The position numbers and the translations under genes were made by a program. DNA of 64,000 nt from an uncultured Clostridia bacterium (lineage in GTDB: Bacteria; Bacillota; Clostridia; Christensenellales; Borkfalkiaceae): positions 1 to 64,000 of the forward strand of contig CANQSR010000009.1 in NCBI GenBank assembly GCA_947626575.1. The letters are read 5' to 3'. The notes under the pieces were generated by a model. The model was not told where the DNA came from, searched no databases, and saw nothing but the letters and a program-made list of their open reading frames with translations. Of the stretch, positions 50,521 through 60,362 are shown piece by piece (the stretch's first letter is position 1; every line of letters begins with the position of its first letter).

Positions 50521-51790
50521 CGCCGTTTTTGCCGACGGCGTAAAGCCGTGCGATATCCGTATCCAAAACGGGGTATTCTTAGAGATCGCCCCCGCGCTCG
50601 AAGCGCTCGAAGGGGAAGAGGTCCTGCATGCGGAAGGCCTGACGGCTTTTCCCGGTCTCATTGATATGCACGTCCACCTCCGCGACCCCGGCTTTGAGAA
50701 GAAAGAGACCATCGAGACGGGTACCATGTCCGCGGTCAAGGGTGGATTTACGCAAATTTGCTGTATGCCCAACACCAAGCCCGTCATCGATAACAAAGTC
50801 GTCGTGACCTATATCAAGGCGCGGGCGAAGGAGGCGGGCCGCTGCAAAGTCCACCCCATCGGGGCCATCACCGAGGGGCAGAAGGGCGAGAACCTCGCCG
50901 CCATCGGCGGCATGAAGGCGGCGGGCGCCGTCGCGCTCTCGGAGGACGGCAAGAGCGTGCAGAACACTTCCATCATGGCCAACGCCATGCTGTACGCCGC
51001 CGACTTCGGCCTCAAATGCCTGTGCCACTGCGAGGACGCCTCGCTCGTGGACGGCGGCGTCGTGAACGAGGGGTACTATTCCACGCTCACGGGCCTCAAA
51101 GGCAGCATCCGCGCCGCCGAGGACATCATGATCGCGCGCGAGCTGTGCCTCGCCGGGAGCCTCGGCCTGCCCGTACACATCTGCCACGTCTCGACGTACA
51201 GCGGCGTTCAGCTCATCCGCGAGGCCAAGGCGCGCGGCGTCGCCGTGACCGCGGAGACCTGTCCGCACTACTTCACGCTGACCGACGCGGCCATCATGGG
51301 GTTCGATACCAACGCCAAAGTCAACCCGCCCCTCCGCGAAGAGCGGGACCGTTTGGCCGTCATCGAAGGCCTCCGCGACGGCACGCTCGACTGCATCGCC
51401 TCCGACCACGCGCCGCACCACGCGGACGATAAAAACGTGGAGTTCAACTATGCCGCGTTCGGCATCAGCGGGTTGGAGACGTCGTTCGCGCTCTCCTATA
51501 CCGAGCTGGTGCGCGGGAACGGCTTTTCGCTCCCCGCGCTCTCCGCGCTCATGAGCGCGCGCCCCGCGTCCATATTGGCGTTGGCGGGCGGAAAGATCGA
51601 GGCGGGTCAGCCCGCGGACCTCACGCTCGCCGACCTCAACGAAAAGTGGACGGTGGACCCCGCGGAGTTCGTCTCCAAGGGCAAAAATACGCCCTTTGCG
51701 GGCAGGGAAGTTTACGGCAGAGTGAAATATACCCTCGTGGACGGACGGATCGTCTACCGGGAAAGGGAGGATGCGGCCAATGATCGTTGA
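50501..51790 (+). CDS. pyrC: Dihydroorotase
   Basis: 429 residues, type I. Metal-binding HVHLRDPG is near residue 59, catalytic Asp in ASDHAPHH; the carbamylated Lys is expected in ALSEDGKSV-type context replaced by the Asp of class I. It closes carbamoyl-aspartate to dihydroorotate. SD AAGGAGG lies within the end of pyrB. It overlaps pyrF by 11 bp. Confidence 0.95.
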   Translation: MLIRGADAVFADGVKPCDIRIQNGVFLEIAPALEALEGEEVLHAEGLTAFPGLIDMHVHLRDPGFEKKETIETGTMSAVKGGFTQICCMPNTKPVIDNKVVVTYIKARAKEAGRCKVHPIGAITEGQKGENLAAIGGMKAAGAVALSEDGKSVQNTSIMANAMLYAADFGLKCLCHCEDASLVDGGVVNEGYYSTLTGLKGSIRAAEDIMIARELCLAGSLGLPVHICHVSTYSGVQLIREAKARGVAVTAETCPHYFTLTDAAIMGFDTNAKVNPPLREERDRLAVIEGLRDGTLDCIASDHAPHHADDKNVEFNYAAFGISGLETSFALSYTELVRGNGFSLPALSALMSARPASILALAGGKIEAGQPADLTLADLNEKWTVDPAEFVSKGKNTPFAGREVYGRVKYTLVDGRIVYREREDAANDR

Positions 51791-52691
51791 TGCGCTCACC
51801 GAAAAGATCATCGCAATGCAAAACCCCACGTGCGTGGGGCTGGATACCGCCTTCGGATATCTCCCGCCGGAGCTTAGCGAAGGCGCCGTGACGCAGGAGG
51901 AAAAGGCGGCCGCCGTCTATACGTTCAACCGCGCTATCATCGATGCGATCGCGGACATGGTACCCGCCGTGAAGGTCCAGATCGCCTATTACGAGGCGTT
52001 GGGACCCGCGGGGCTGGCCGCCTTCTCAGATACCTGCCGCTATGCGAAAAGAAGGGGGCTTATCGTCATCGCGGACGCCAAGCGCAACGACATCGGGTCG
52101 ACGGCGGCGCAATACGCCGCGGCCTTTTTGGGGCCGCAAACCGAGAATACGGGCGGGCGGAGCCTTGCGTTTGCGGCAGATTTTCTCACCGTCAACGGCT
52201 ATTTGGGTACGGACGGCATCGCGCCGTTCACCGAGGCCTGCGCCGAAAACGACAAGGGCATCTTCGTACTCGTCAAGACGAGCAATCCCTCTTCGGGCGA
52301 GTTGCAGAATTTGAAACTTGCCGACGGCCGCACCGTCTATGAATGTATGGGCGATATGGCGGAGGCGTGGGGAAGCGGCAGCGCGGGCGCTTACGGCTAC
52401 TCGCGCGTGGGGGCCGTCGTCGGGGCGACCTATCCCGCGGAGGCGAAGATCTTGCGCGCGCGCCTTGCGCATACCTTTTTCCTCGTCCCCGGCTACGGGG
52501 CGCAAGGAGGCAGCGCGGAAATGCTGAAAAATTGTTTCGACGGCAGAGGCCTCGGCGCGATCGTCAACAATTCGCGCGGCATCCTGCTCGCTTACCGAAA
52601 GCGCGGAGGCCGCTTCGATGCGGCCGCCCGCGAGGCCGCTTCGGACATGAAGAAGGACCTCCTGTCCGTCTTGGGGGCCATCCATGCGTGA
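51780..52691 (+). CDS. pyrF: Orotidine 5'-phosphate decarboxylase, type 2
   Basis: 303 residues. ATG 51780 is preferred over 51771 because AAGGGAGG is then 9-10 bp away. The catalytic Lys/Asp array is VIADAKRNDIGST; the C-terminal VPGYGAQGG binds phosphate. The extra length is normal for the type 2 enzyme. It performs the last step of UMP synthesis. It overlaps pyrK by 8 bp. Confidence 0.95.
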   Translation: MIVDALTEKIIAMQNPTCVGLDTAFGYLPPELSEGAVTQEEKAAAVYTFNRAIIDAIADMVPAVKVQIAYYEALGPAGLAAFSDTCRYAKRRGLIVIADAKRNDIGSTAAQYAAAFLGPQTENTGGRSLAFAADFLTVNGYLGTDGIAPFTEACAENDKGIFVLVKTSNPSSGELQNLKLADGRTVYECMGDMAEAWGSGSAGAYGYSRVGAVVGATYPAEAKILRARLAHTFFLVPGYGAQGGSAEMLKNCFDGRGLGAIVNNSRGILLAYRKRGGRFDAAAREAASDMKKDLLSVLGAIHA

Positions 52692-53436
52692 GATCACGGC
52701 GGCCGTCCTCGAAAACAAGCGCATCGCCGAAAATATCTATGCGCTCGTGTTCCTCACCGAAGAGGAGATCCCCGTCCGCTGCGGGCAATTCTGCATGATC
52801 GGCGTCCGCGGCTATCCCCTGAAACGGCCGCTTGCCGTGTGCAAGGCGGAGGGAACGCGCATCACCGTGTGTTACCAGATCAGGGGCGGCGGCACGAAAA
52901 CGCTCGCCGAGAGCTGTAAGGCGGGGGAGAAGATCTCCGTCTTGATGCCGCTCGGCAACGGCTTTACGCTGAGACCCGAAGAGCGGCGCATCGCCGTCGT
53001 GGGCGGCGGCGCGGGCGTGTTCCCGCTCATCGCGGCGCTCCGCGAATTTCAGGGCCAAAAACAGCTTTTTGCATACATGGGGTTCAAAAATAAGGATAGC
53101 GTGTGCCTTTATTACGAGATGCAGCGGGGCGAAAAGCTCGTTCTCTGCACAGACGACGGCTCGCGCGGCGTGAAGGGGACTTCGGTGCAGGCCTTCCTCT
53201 CGGATATCGGCGCGGTGAAGCCGGATGCCGTCCTCGCGTGCGGGCCGTTGCCCATGCTCCGCGCGCTCAAAAGCGGCACGAAGGGGCTGGATATCCCCGT
53301 GTACGTCTCTCTCGAAGAGCGCATGGGGTGCGGCGTGGGGGCCTGCCTCGTGTGCGTATGCAACAAGAAAGACGGCACCCATGCCCGCGTTTGCAGGGAC
53401 GGCCCCGTGTTCCGTCTCGATGAAATTGAGGTGTGA
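52684..53436 (+). CDS. pyrK: Dihydroorotate dehydrogenase electron-transfer subunit
   Basis: 250 residues. The FAD domain RPLAVCKAEG, NAD domain IAVVGGGAGVFPLI, and C-terminal [2Fe-2S] Cys set MGCGVGACLVCVC ... ARVCRDGPVF are present. It passes electrons from PyrD flavin to NAD+. It sits just before pyrD, as expected for the class 1B heterotetramer. Confidence 0.96.
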   Translation: MREITAAVLENKRIAENIYALVFLTEEEIPVRCGQFCMIGVRGYPLKRPLAVCKAEGTRITVCYQIRGGGTKTLAESCKAGEKISVLMPLGNGFTLRPEERRIAVVGGGAGVFPLIAALREFQGQKQLFAYMGFKNKDSVCLYYEMQRGEKLVLCTDDGSRGVKGTSVQAFLSDIGAVKPDAVLACGPLPMLRALKSGTKGLDIPVYVSLEERMGCGVGACLVCVCNKKDGTHARVCRDGPVFRLDEIEV

Positions 53437-53437
53437 T

Positions 53438-54358
53438 ATGGCCGATCTGCGCGTGAATATCTGCGGGGTGGAGCTGAAAAATCCCATCATCCCCGCCTCC
53501 GGGACCTTCGGCTTCGGCCGCGAATTCGATGAGATCTATGATATCTCCTGCCTCGGCGCCGTGGCGACCAAGGGACTTACCTTAAAGCCCCGCGCCGGCA
53601 ACCCCACGCCCCGCATCGCCGAGAGCCGCGGGGTCATCCTGAACGCGGTCGGCCTGCAAAATCCGGGCGTGGAGCATTTCATCGAACACGATCTGGCGTG
53701 GCTGAGGGCAAAGACCAAGGTCATCGCCAACGTCGCCGGGGCGACGCTCTCGGATTACGAGGCCATCTGCGCCCGTCTCGACGGGCTGGTCGACTTCATC
53801 GAACTCAACATCTCCTGCCCCAACGTAAAATGCGGCGGCATGGCCTTCGGGATCAGGCCGCAAGACGTAAAAGAGGTCACCCATGTCTCAAAGAGGGCCT
53901 TACGCAAGACGCCGCTCATCGTGAAACTTTCCCCCAACGTGGAGAGCATCGCGATGAATGCGCAGGCGGCCGAGGCGGGCGGTGCGGACTGCATTTCCCT
54001 CATCAATACGCTCACGGGCCTTGCCGTCGATATCGAACGGCGGCGGCCCGTCCTCGCAAACAACACGGGCGGCGTTTCGGGCGCGGGCATCAAACCCATT
54101 GCCGTGCGCATGGTGTATGAAGCGAGCCGCGCGGTGGGGATCCCCGTCATCGGCATGGGGGGGATCACCTGCGCAGAGGATGCGCTGGAATTTATGATGG
54201 CGGGCGCGGCGGCCGTGCAGGTGGGGACGCAAAACTTCACCGATGCGCTCGCCTGCGCCAAGATCGCGGAGGGCCTCGGCGCGTGGTGCGATGCGCACGG
54301 CGTGGAGCGGGTAAGCGAGCTGACGGGTACGCTGAAAATGAACAGGGAGGGCGCATGA
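53438..54358 (+). CDS. pyrD: Dihydroorotate dehydrogenase, class 1B catalytic subunit
   Basis: 306 residues from ATG 53438; the long upstream frame is a shadow of pyrK. FMN and substrate motifs: NPIIPASGTFGFG, ELNISCPNVKCGG with the class 1 catalytic Cys, VKLSPNV, and IPVIGMGGI. It oxidises dihydroorotate to orotate. Overlaps pyrE by ATGA. Confidence 0.96.
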   Translation: MADLRVNICGVELKNPIIPASGTFGFGREFDEIYDISCLGAVATKGLTLKPRAGNPTPRIAESRGVILNAVGLQNPGVEHFIEHDLAWLRAKTKVIANVAGATLSDYEAICARLDGLVDFIELNISCPNVKCGGMAFGIRPQDVKEVTHVSKRALRKTPLIVKLSPNVESIAMNAQAAEAGGADCISLINTLTGLAVDIERRRPVLANNTGGVSGAGIKPIAVRMVYEASRAVGIPVIGMGGITCAEDALEFMMAGAAAVQVGTQNFTDALACAKIAEGLGAWCDAHGVERVSELTGTLKMNREGA

Positions 54359-55002
54359 ACTACAAGCGGGAATTTATCAAATTCATGGCGGAGAGCGGGG
54401 TACTCCTCTTCGGGGAGTTCACCTTGAAGAGCGGCCGCCATGCGCCGTACTTTATCAATACGGGCAAGTACCGCACGGGTGCGCAGATCGCGCGGCTGGG
54501 CGAATACTATGCGGAATGTTTTCTGGAACACGGCGTGGACGCAAAGACGCTCGTCGGCCCTGCCTACAAGGGCATTCCGCTCGCCGTTTCGACAGCCGTC
54601 GCGCTCGCAAAGCGGGGCGCGGACGTGGGCTTTTGTTTCGACCGCAAGGAGGCCAAGGACCACGGCGAGGGGGGCATGTTCGTGGGCATGCCCCTCGAAA
54701 ACGGCGATAAGGTGTGCATCGTCGAGGACGTGATGACGTCGGGCAAGGCCTTCCGTGAGATCTTGCCCAAGCTGGCGGCCGCGGCGGATGTGCGCGTGAC
54801 GGCCATGCTCATCTCCGTGGACAGGGAGGAGCGCGGGACGGGCAACGTGTCTGCCGTAAGGGAGGCATACGAGACCTACGGGATCCCCGTCTACCCGATC
54901 GTGACGATGACGGACATCATTTCGGCGATCGAGGACGGCGCGATTGCGGGGCGGGAGTTTCTCCCCGCGATGAAAGAATACAGAAAGTTATACGGGGTTT
55001 AG
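54355..55002 (+). CDS. pyrE: Orotate phosphoribosyltransferase
   Basis: 215 residues. LKSGRHAPYFINTGKY binds orotate; the PRPP loop is VCIVEDVMTSGKAFRE. It makes OMP from orotate and PRPP. Last gene of the operon; no clear terminator follows, only repeats. Confidence 0.95.
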   Translation: MNYKREFIKFMAESGVLLFGEFTLKSGRHAPYFINTGKYRTGAQIARLGEYYAECFLEHGVDAKTLVGPAYKGIPLAVSTAVALAKRGADVGFCFDRKEAKDHGEGGMFVGMPLENGDKVCIVEDVMTSGKAFREILPKLAAAADVRVTAMLISVDREERGTGNVSAVREAYETYGIPVYPIVTMTDIISAIEDGAIAGREFLPAMKEYRKLYGV

Positions 55003-55009
55003 AAACTAA

Positions 55010-55770
55010 CTGCGTATAAGCTACGCGATACGTCGTCGAAGATGCGCTTCCCTTGGTCGTGTACGATTGAGTACACTCCCGTCGGGAATGCTCCTTCTCC
55101 TTGTCTCGCTTGCTTCTCCGCAGTTGGGGTAACCATAACGCTTATTCGAATTGTCTCTCCGTCGTTGGGGTAACCATAACGTCGAACTATTCGTCGCCTC
55201 CCCCCTTATACCTGAGGGGGGAGGGCAGGGTAGGGGGTGTATGCGCCCTGCGGGCGCGCTTGCTGTCCCTTTTAGGTCGCAAAACGCGCTTCTCGCACAT
55301 CAGCACGGTGTGCTGTGGGCGGCGTTTTGCGGTGAGTGAGCGCATCGGAAGGCGCGAACGGTGACCGAATGCGGGGGTCTACCCGCGTGAGACAAGTGGC
55401 CGAATGAAATGAGGCCGAAAGGGTTTTTCACGTCATTTCGAACCCCGTAGGGGTGAGAAATCTCAAAGAACGAGATTCCTCCTCCCGTTGGTCGTCGGAA
55501 TGACGTGAACCATCCAAACCCCCACCTGACGCGGCAAAGCCACGCCACCCGCCCCCTTAAAAAGGGGGCAGGTCTTGCCTCCCCTCTTAGGGGCGCCAAG
55601 GGGCAGATAAGATGCCCCGAAGGGGCGCGCCCATGGGGCGCGATTGGGTACCTCAACTGCGGAGATGCGAGCAGAACGAGGAGCGCGAGGCTTTTCGCAG
55701 GGAGCGTACTTTATCGTACTTGACCAAGAAAAACGTAGCGCGACAAAGTTATGCGACGCAGATACACAGT
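55010..55770. repeat. Dispersed repeat cluster F with inverted borders
   Basis: TTGGTCGTGTACGATTGAGT (from 55052) is matched in reverse orientation near 55705-55732 (TTGGTCAAGTACGATAAAGT on the minus strand). Between them lie two GTTGGGGTAACCATAACG units (55122, 55165), the inverse of the 29712-29775 repeat (55277-55338), and CGTCATTTCGAACCCCGTAG modules. No gene in 55003-55787. Confidence 0.8.
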
Positions 55771-55787
55771 TAGAACATTAAATCATC

Positions 55788-56768
55788 ATGAAACATATTC
55801 TTCTTATCGCCACCGGCGGCACCATCGCCTCCAAACCCACCAAAGACGGCCTCGCCCCCTCCATCACGCCCTCGGAGCTTCTCTCGTATGTCCCCGAAAT
55901 CGCCGACGTCGCCGAGGTGGACGAGGTCCAGCCCTTCAATCTCGATTCCACCAACGTCTGCCCCGCGCATTGGGTGGAGCTTGCGCGCATCATCGAGGAG
56001 CGTTACGATAGTTTCGACGGGTTTGTCATCACCCACGGCACCGATACCATGGCTTACACGGCCGCCGCGCTCTCCTACCTCGTGCAGGAAAGCCCCAAGC
56101 CCATCGTTCTCACAGGCTCGCAAAAGTCCGTCTACCTGCGGGATACGGACGCGCGGAAGAACCTCTCCGATGCCTTTGCCTATTGCGCCGACGGCGGCGC
56201 TTCGGGCGTCCACATCGTGTTCGACGGGAACGTCATCCTCGGAACGCGCGCCAAAAAGACGCGCACGCGGAGCTACAATGCCTTTTCGAGCATCGATTTT
56301 CCCGATATCGCCATCATGCGGGACGGCAAGCCCTTCTATTACATCGAGGAACCCAAACCCCGCGGCCCGCGGTTTTACCGCACCCTCGACGACGGCGTGG
56401 TCGTTCTGAAACTCATTCCGGGGCTCTCCGCAGACATCTTCGACTATCTGGACAGAAAATGCAGTGCGCTCGTCATCGAGTCCTTCGGCACGGGCGGATT
56501 GCCCGCTTACGGCGGCTGGGAGGAACGGCTCGAATACTTCCTGCAAATGGGCAAGACGGTGGTCTTTACGACGCAGGTAGAACGGGAGGGGAGCGCGCTC
56601 GATAAATACGAAGTGGGCGGGCGGCTCAAAGAACTCGGACGCGTCCTCGAAGCGCGCAGCATGACGCTCGAAGCGACCGTCTGCAAGCTCATGTGGATCT
56701 TGCCCTTTGCGGGCGAGGAAGAGATAGAACAGCTCTTTTACGAACCCATCATGCACGATATCTTATGA
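55788..56768 (+). CDS. ansA: L-asparaginase, type I (cytoplasmic)
   Basis: 326 residues, no signal peptide. First catalytic Thr in ATGGTIASKPT (residues 8-18); second set in FVITHGTDTMAYTAAALSY. It deamidates asparagine to aspartate, the substrate of PyrB upstream. No SD is visible before the ATG (ACATTAAATCATC), so initiation may be leaderless or weak. Confidence 0.95.
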   Translation: MKHILLIATGGTIASKPTKDGLAPSITPSELLSYVPEIADVAEVDEVQPFNLDSTNVCPAHWVELARIIEERYDSFDGFVITHGTDTMAYTAAALSYLVQESPKPIVLTGSQKSVYLRDTDARKNLSDAFAYCADGGASGVHIVFDGNVILGTRAKKTRTRSYNAFSSIDFPDIAIMRDGKPFYYIEEPKPRGPRFYRTLDDGVVVLKLIPGLSADIFDYLDRKCSALVIESFGTGGLPAYGGWEERLEYFLQMGKTVVFTTQVEREGSALDKYEVGGRLKELGRVLEARSMTLEATVCKLMWILPFAGEEEIEQLFYEPIMHDIL

Positions 56769-56878
56769 CCGCATGACGTCGGACAGACGAAAAACGGCAT
56801 ACCCATGTCCGCGGTCAGGCCGTAAAAATCAAAAGGATCCGCGGATGCGGATGCGCATATCAAACGGAGGAGAAAGCA

Positions 56879-57517
56879 ATGAAACAGTATCCCAACGTGT
56901 TTATCTTCGATCACCCGCTCATCAAGCACAAGATCTCCATTTTGCGCGATAGATCGACGGGCATGAAGCAGTTCCGCGAACTCATCGAGGAGATCACCAC
57001 GGTCATGACGTATGAAGCCATGAAGGACGTCGCGCTCGTTCCCGTGGAAGTGGAGACGCCCCTCGAAAAGACCGTGGGCTACCGCGTCCCCGAAGAGAGC
57101 GTGGCCATCGTCCCCATTTTGCGGGCGGGGCTGGGGATGGTGAACGGCATCCACCGCGTTCTCCCCACGGCGCGGGTCGGCCACATCGGCATGTACCGCG
57201 ACGAGGAGACGTTGGAGCCGCACGAATACTATTGCAAACTGCCGGACGGCATCGGGGAAAAGAAGGTGTTCGTCGTGGATCCCATGCTCGCGACGGGCGG
57301 GTCGGCGTGCGACGCCATCGCCGCCCTCAAAAAGCGCGGCGTGAAGGATATCACGATGATGTCGATCATCGCGGCCCCCGAAGGCATCGAAAAGCTGGCG
57401 GCCGCGCACCCCGACGTGCGCATCTTCGTCTCCACCCTCGACCGCTGCCTCAACGAGCATGGCTATATCCTGCCCGGCCTCGGCGACGCGGGCGACCGCC
57501 TTTACGGCACGAAGTAA
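56879..57517 (+). CDS. upp: Uracil phosphoribosyltransferase
   Basis: 212 residues. VPILRAGLGMV and the PRPP loop VFVVDPMLATGGSACDAI are diagnostic; the uracil-binding tail is GYILPGLGDAGDRLYGTK. It salvages uracil to UMP. SD GGAGGAG. Independent of the pyr operon. Confidence 0.97.
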   Translation: MKQYPNVFIFDHPLIKHKISILRDRSTGMKQFRELIEEITTVMTYEAMKDVALVPVEVETPLEKTVGYRVPEESVAIVPILRAGLGMVNGIHRVLPTARVGHIGMYRDEETLEPHEYYCKLPDGIGEKKVFVVDPMLATGGSACDAIAALKKRGVKDITMMSIIAAPEGIEKLAAAHPDVRIFVSTLDRCLNEHGYILPGLGDAGDRLYGTK

Positions 57518-57627
57518 CGCGCATTTCCGCCTTTTGTTCGCGCCTCTTTCTTCGGCGTTTTTTCCGCGTTTTCGCGCCGCTTGACGCGAAACGCCCCACC
57601 CATGTCCGCGATCACAGCATAAAAACA

Positions 57628-57672
57628 GCCCGTACCCCGCGCAGAAGGCGGGGTACGGGCGCATTGTTTTTT
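57628..57672. terminator. Terminator between upp and PAP2 gene
   Basis: GCCCGTACCCCGC-GCAGAAG-GCGGGGTACGGGC then GCATTGTTTTTT; the genes are convergent. Confidence 0.9.
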
Positions 57673-57676
57673 GCGG

Positions 57677-58528
57677 TCAGATCTTGAACAGCTTAAAGAA
57701 GATGTGCGCGACGAACGTCCCCGCGCCGACGAGCAGGAACCATTTCAGGAGCGAATATCCCGCGCCTTCGGGGAAGAAGTAGGTCGCGGCGAACACGACG
57801 CCCACGCAGACGAGGCCCACGGGGAGACGCCACAGCCTTCTCGCGAATTTTTTCGGCACGTCGTAGTGCAAAAATGAGACAAGGGGCAGGAAAAACGCCG
57901 CGCCCGCGAGGAGCGCCGTCATGTGGACGTAATCCGAAGAGGGGGCGAGGGGGAGCGTCAGAAGGCACACGAGCGCGATCGCCATGAGGAAGAACTGCCT
58001 GTAAGCATAGAGGTCTCTGAATACGAGCTGCCAGAAGAGCGCGATGAGCAGCCCGAAGAGGATGCCGCCGATGAGGTCGGTGGGGTAGTGTACCCCGAAG
58101 TACAGCCTTGAACAGCAGATGGCGAGGATGACGAGGACGGCCACGGCCCACGCCCACGCCTTTTTGGCCTTCATGGCGCCCGCCGTCCATGCGGCGGTGG
58201 AAGTCATGGCGTGACCGCTCGGAAAGGAGAGATAGTCTCCGAGGCCGCGCGTCGAGAAGAGGGGGGTATCCACATCCAGCCGCGAAACGACGCCCGCCGT
58301 GTACGGACGGGGCCGCCGCACGGCCTCCTTGGCGAGCGCGTTGACGGCCGCAGAGGTCACCACCGTGTATAGGAGCTGTTCGCCCGTCCTGCCCCCGATG
58401 AGCCAATAGAGGAGCAGAATGACGGCGCCCACCGTGACGCCTTCCCCCAAAAAGGAGAAGAAGCCGCACACATAGGTGAGCGCACCGGTACGCAAACCTT
58501 CAAAGAATTGTAAAATAGCCTGTTCCAT
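57677..58528 (-). CDS. PAP2-family membrane phosphatase
   Basis: 283 residues from ATG 58528. Acid-phosphatase motifs: KEAVRRPRP, SFPSGHAMTS and SRLYFGVHYPTDLIGG, within six or more membrane spans. Substrates are usually phosphatidate, PG-phosphate or undecaprenyl pyrophosphate. There is no SD; TATAAT (revcomp 58535-58540) ends 6 bp before the ATG, so the mRNA is probably leaderless. Confidence 0.92.
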   Translation of the reverse strand: MEQAILQFFEGLRTGALTYVCGFFSFLGEGVTVGAVILLLYWLIGGRTGEQLLYTVVTSAAVNALAKEAVRRPRPYTAGVVSRLDVDTPLFSTRGLGDYLSFPSGHAMTSTAAWTAGAMKAKKAWAWAVAVLVILAICCSRLYFGVHYPTDLIGGILFGLLIALFWQLVFRDLYAYRQFFLMAIALVCLLTLPLAPSSDYVHMTALLAGAAFFLPLVSFLHYDVPKKFARRLWRLPVGLVCVGVVFAATYFFPEGAGYSLLKWFLLVGAGTFVAHIFFKLFKI

Positions 58529-58673
58529 ACCCCGATTATACCACAATTTCCAAAAAAATACCTCTGAAAAACTATCATTTTTTTGCGGGATATGCTATAA
58601 TTATTGCGAACACATATCGCGCATACGGGAAACGGGCGTGCGGCGGCTTTTGCGCCCGCGAAAAGGAGAGACC

Positions 58674-60293
58674 ATGGCGGAAGCGGAAAACTTTATCCAG
58701 ACCTTTATCGACGAGGACCTCGCGGCGGGCAAAGTGAGCAAAATCAAGACGCGCTTTCCCCCCGAACCCAACGGGTATCTGCACATCGGACATGCCAAGA
58801 GCATGTTCGTCAACTTCGGCACGGCGGAGAAGTACGGCGGAACGTGTAACCTCTTCTTCGACGACACCAACCCCTCCAAGGAAAAGACGGAGTTCGTGGA
58901 CGCCATCCGCCGCGATATCGCGTGGCTGGGCTATCATTGGGATAAAGAGGTGTACGCCTCCGACTTTTTCGATACCATCTATGCGTACGCCGAAAAGCTC
59001 ATCTTGGACGGCAAGGCGTTCGTATGCGACCTCTCTGCCGACGAGATCCGCGAAAAGCGCGGCACGCTCACCGAACCCGGCGAGAACAGCCCTTACAGGG
59101 ACCGTACCCCAGAGGAAAACTTAAAGCTCTTCCGCGAGATGCGGGAGGGCAAGTATGCCGACGGCGAGAAGTGCCTGCGCGCCAAGATAGATATGGCCTC
59201 GCCCAATATCAACCTTCGGGATCCCGTCATCTACCGCATCCTGCGCGCCACCCATCACCGCACGGGGGATAAGTGGTGCATCTATCCCATGTACGATTAT
59301 GCGCACCCCATCTGCGACTATTTGCAGGGCGTGACGCATTCGCTCTGCACGCTCGAATTCGAGGATCACAGGCCGCTCTATGATTGGGTGGGGATCAATT
59401 TGGGATTTTCGCCCAAGCCCCGCCAGATCGAATTTGCCCGCCTGAACGTCACCAACCTCGTCATGAGCAAGCGTTATTTGAAGAAGCTCGTCGAGGAGGG
59501 GAGCGTCCACGGGTGGGACGACCCCCGTATGCCCACGCTCGCGGGCATACGCAACCGCGGCATCCCCGCCGAGGCCGTCAAGGATTTCTGCGCGCGCATC
59601 GGCGTCGCAAAGGCGCAGTCGGAGTGCGAGATCGAATATTTCGAGGCCGTCGTCCGCGACTACCTCAACCTGCACGCGCCCCGCGCGATGGCCGTCACGC
59701 GGCCGCTCAAACTGACGATCACCAACTATGAGGGCGCGGAGGACGTGGATTTCGAGGTAAACCAGCTTGCGGAGGACGCGGGAACGCGCAAGATATCCTT
59801 CGGCAAGACGCTCTACATCGAGCGCGCCGATTTCTCGCTCGACCCGCCCCCCAAGTATCACCGCCTCAAACTCGGCGGCTACGTCCGTCTCAAAAATGCC
59901 TACATCGTGCGCGCCGACGAGGCTGTCACCGATGAAAACGGCGAGGTCACGGAGGTCAAGTGTACCTATTTCCCCGAAAGCCGCAGCGGAAACGATACGA
60001 GCGGCATCAAGGCGAAGGGCGTGTTGCATTGGGTGAACGCGGAGACATGCGTCGATGCCGAACTCCGCCAATACGACCACCTGCTCCGCGACGCCGATTA
60101 CAGCGGGCAGGATTTCTCCGAGCGCATCAATCTGGATAGCGAACACATCTTTGCGGCCAAGGCCGAACCCTATCTTTGGGAAAACGAAGGGAGCTACCAG
60201 CTCATGCGCACGGGGTATTACCGTGCCTTCCGCGAAAACGGAAAACTCATTCTCTCCGAGATCGTCTCCCTCAAAGATAATTTCAACAAGTAA
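58674..60293 (+). CDS. glnS: Glutaminyl-tRNA synthetase
   Basis: 539 residues from ATG 58674 (SD AAAAGGAGAG). FPPEPNGYLHIGHAKSMFVN carries the HIGH motif (H37); the KMSKS equivalent is LVMSKRYL near 263; the anticodon-binding beta barrels follow (LAEDAGTRKISFGKTLYIER). It charges tRNA-Gln directly, which in Firmicutes is less common than the GatCAB route. No T-box in the short leader. Confidence 0.97.
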   Translation: MAEAENFIQTFIDEDLAAGKVSKIKTRFPPEPNGYLHIGHAKSMFVNFGTAEKYGGTCNLFFDDTNPSKEKTEFVDAIRRDIAWLGYHWDKEVYASDFFDTIYAYAEKLILDGKAFVCDLSADEIREKRGTLTEPGENSPYRDRTPEENLKLFREMREGKYADGEKCLRAKIDMASPNINLRDPVIYRILRATHHRTGDKWCIYPMYDYAHPICDYLQGVTHSLCTLEFEDHRPLYDWVGINLGFSPKPRQIEFARLNVTNLVMSKRYLKKLVEEGSVHGWDDPRMPTLAGIRNRGIPAEAVKDFCARIGVAKAQSECEIEYFEAVVRDYLNLHAPRAMAVTRPLKLTITNYEGAEDVDFEVNQLAEDAGTRKISFGKTLYIERADFSLDPPPKYHRLKLGGYVRLKNAYIVRADEAVTDENGEVTEVKCTYFPESRSGNDTSGIKAKGVLHWVNAETCVDAELRQYDHLLRDADYSGQDFSERINLDSEHIFAAKAEPYLWENEGSYQLMRTGYYRAFRENGKLILSEIVSLKDNFNK

Positions 60294-60362
60294 GCAGCAG
60301 ACCGCACAGGGGCGGGGCATGTCCGAGGCCGCACCCCGAAAATCGCATTGGAGGTTCCCCCT

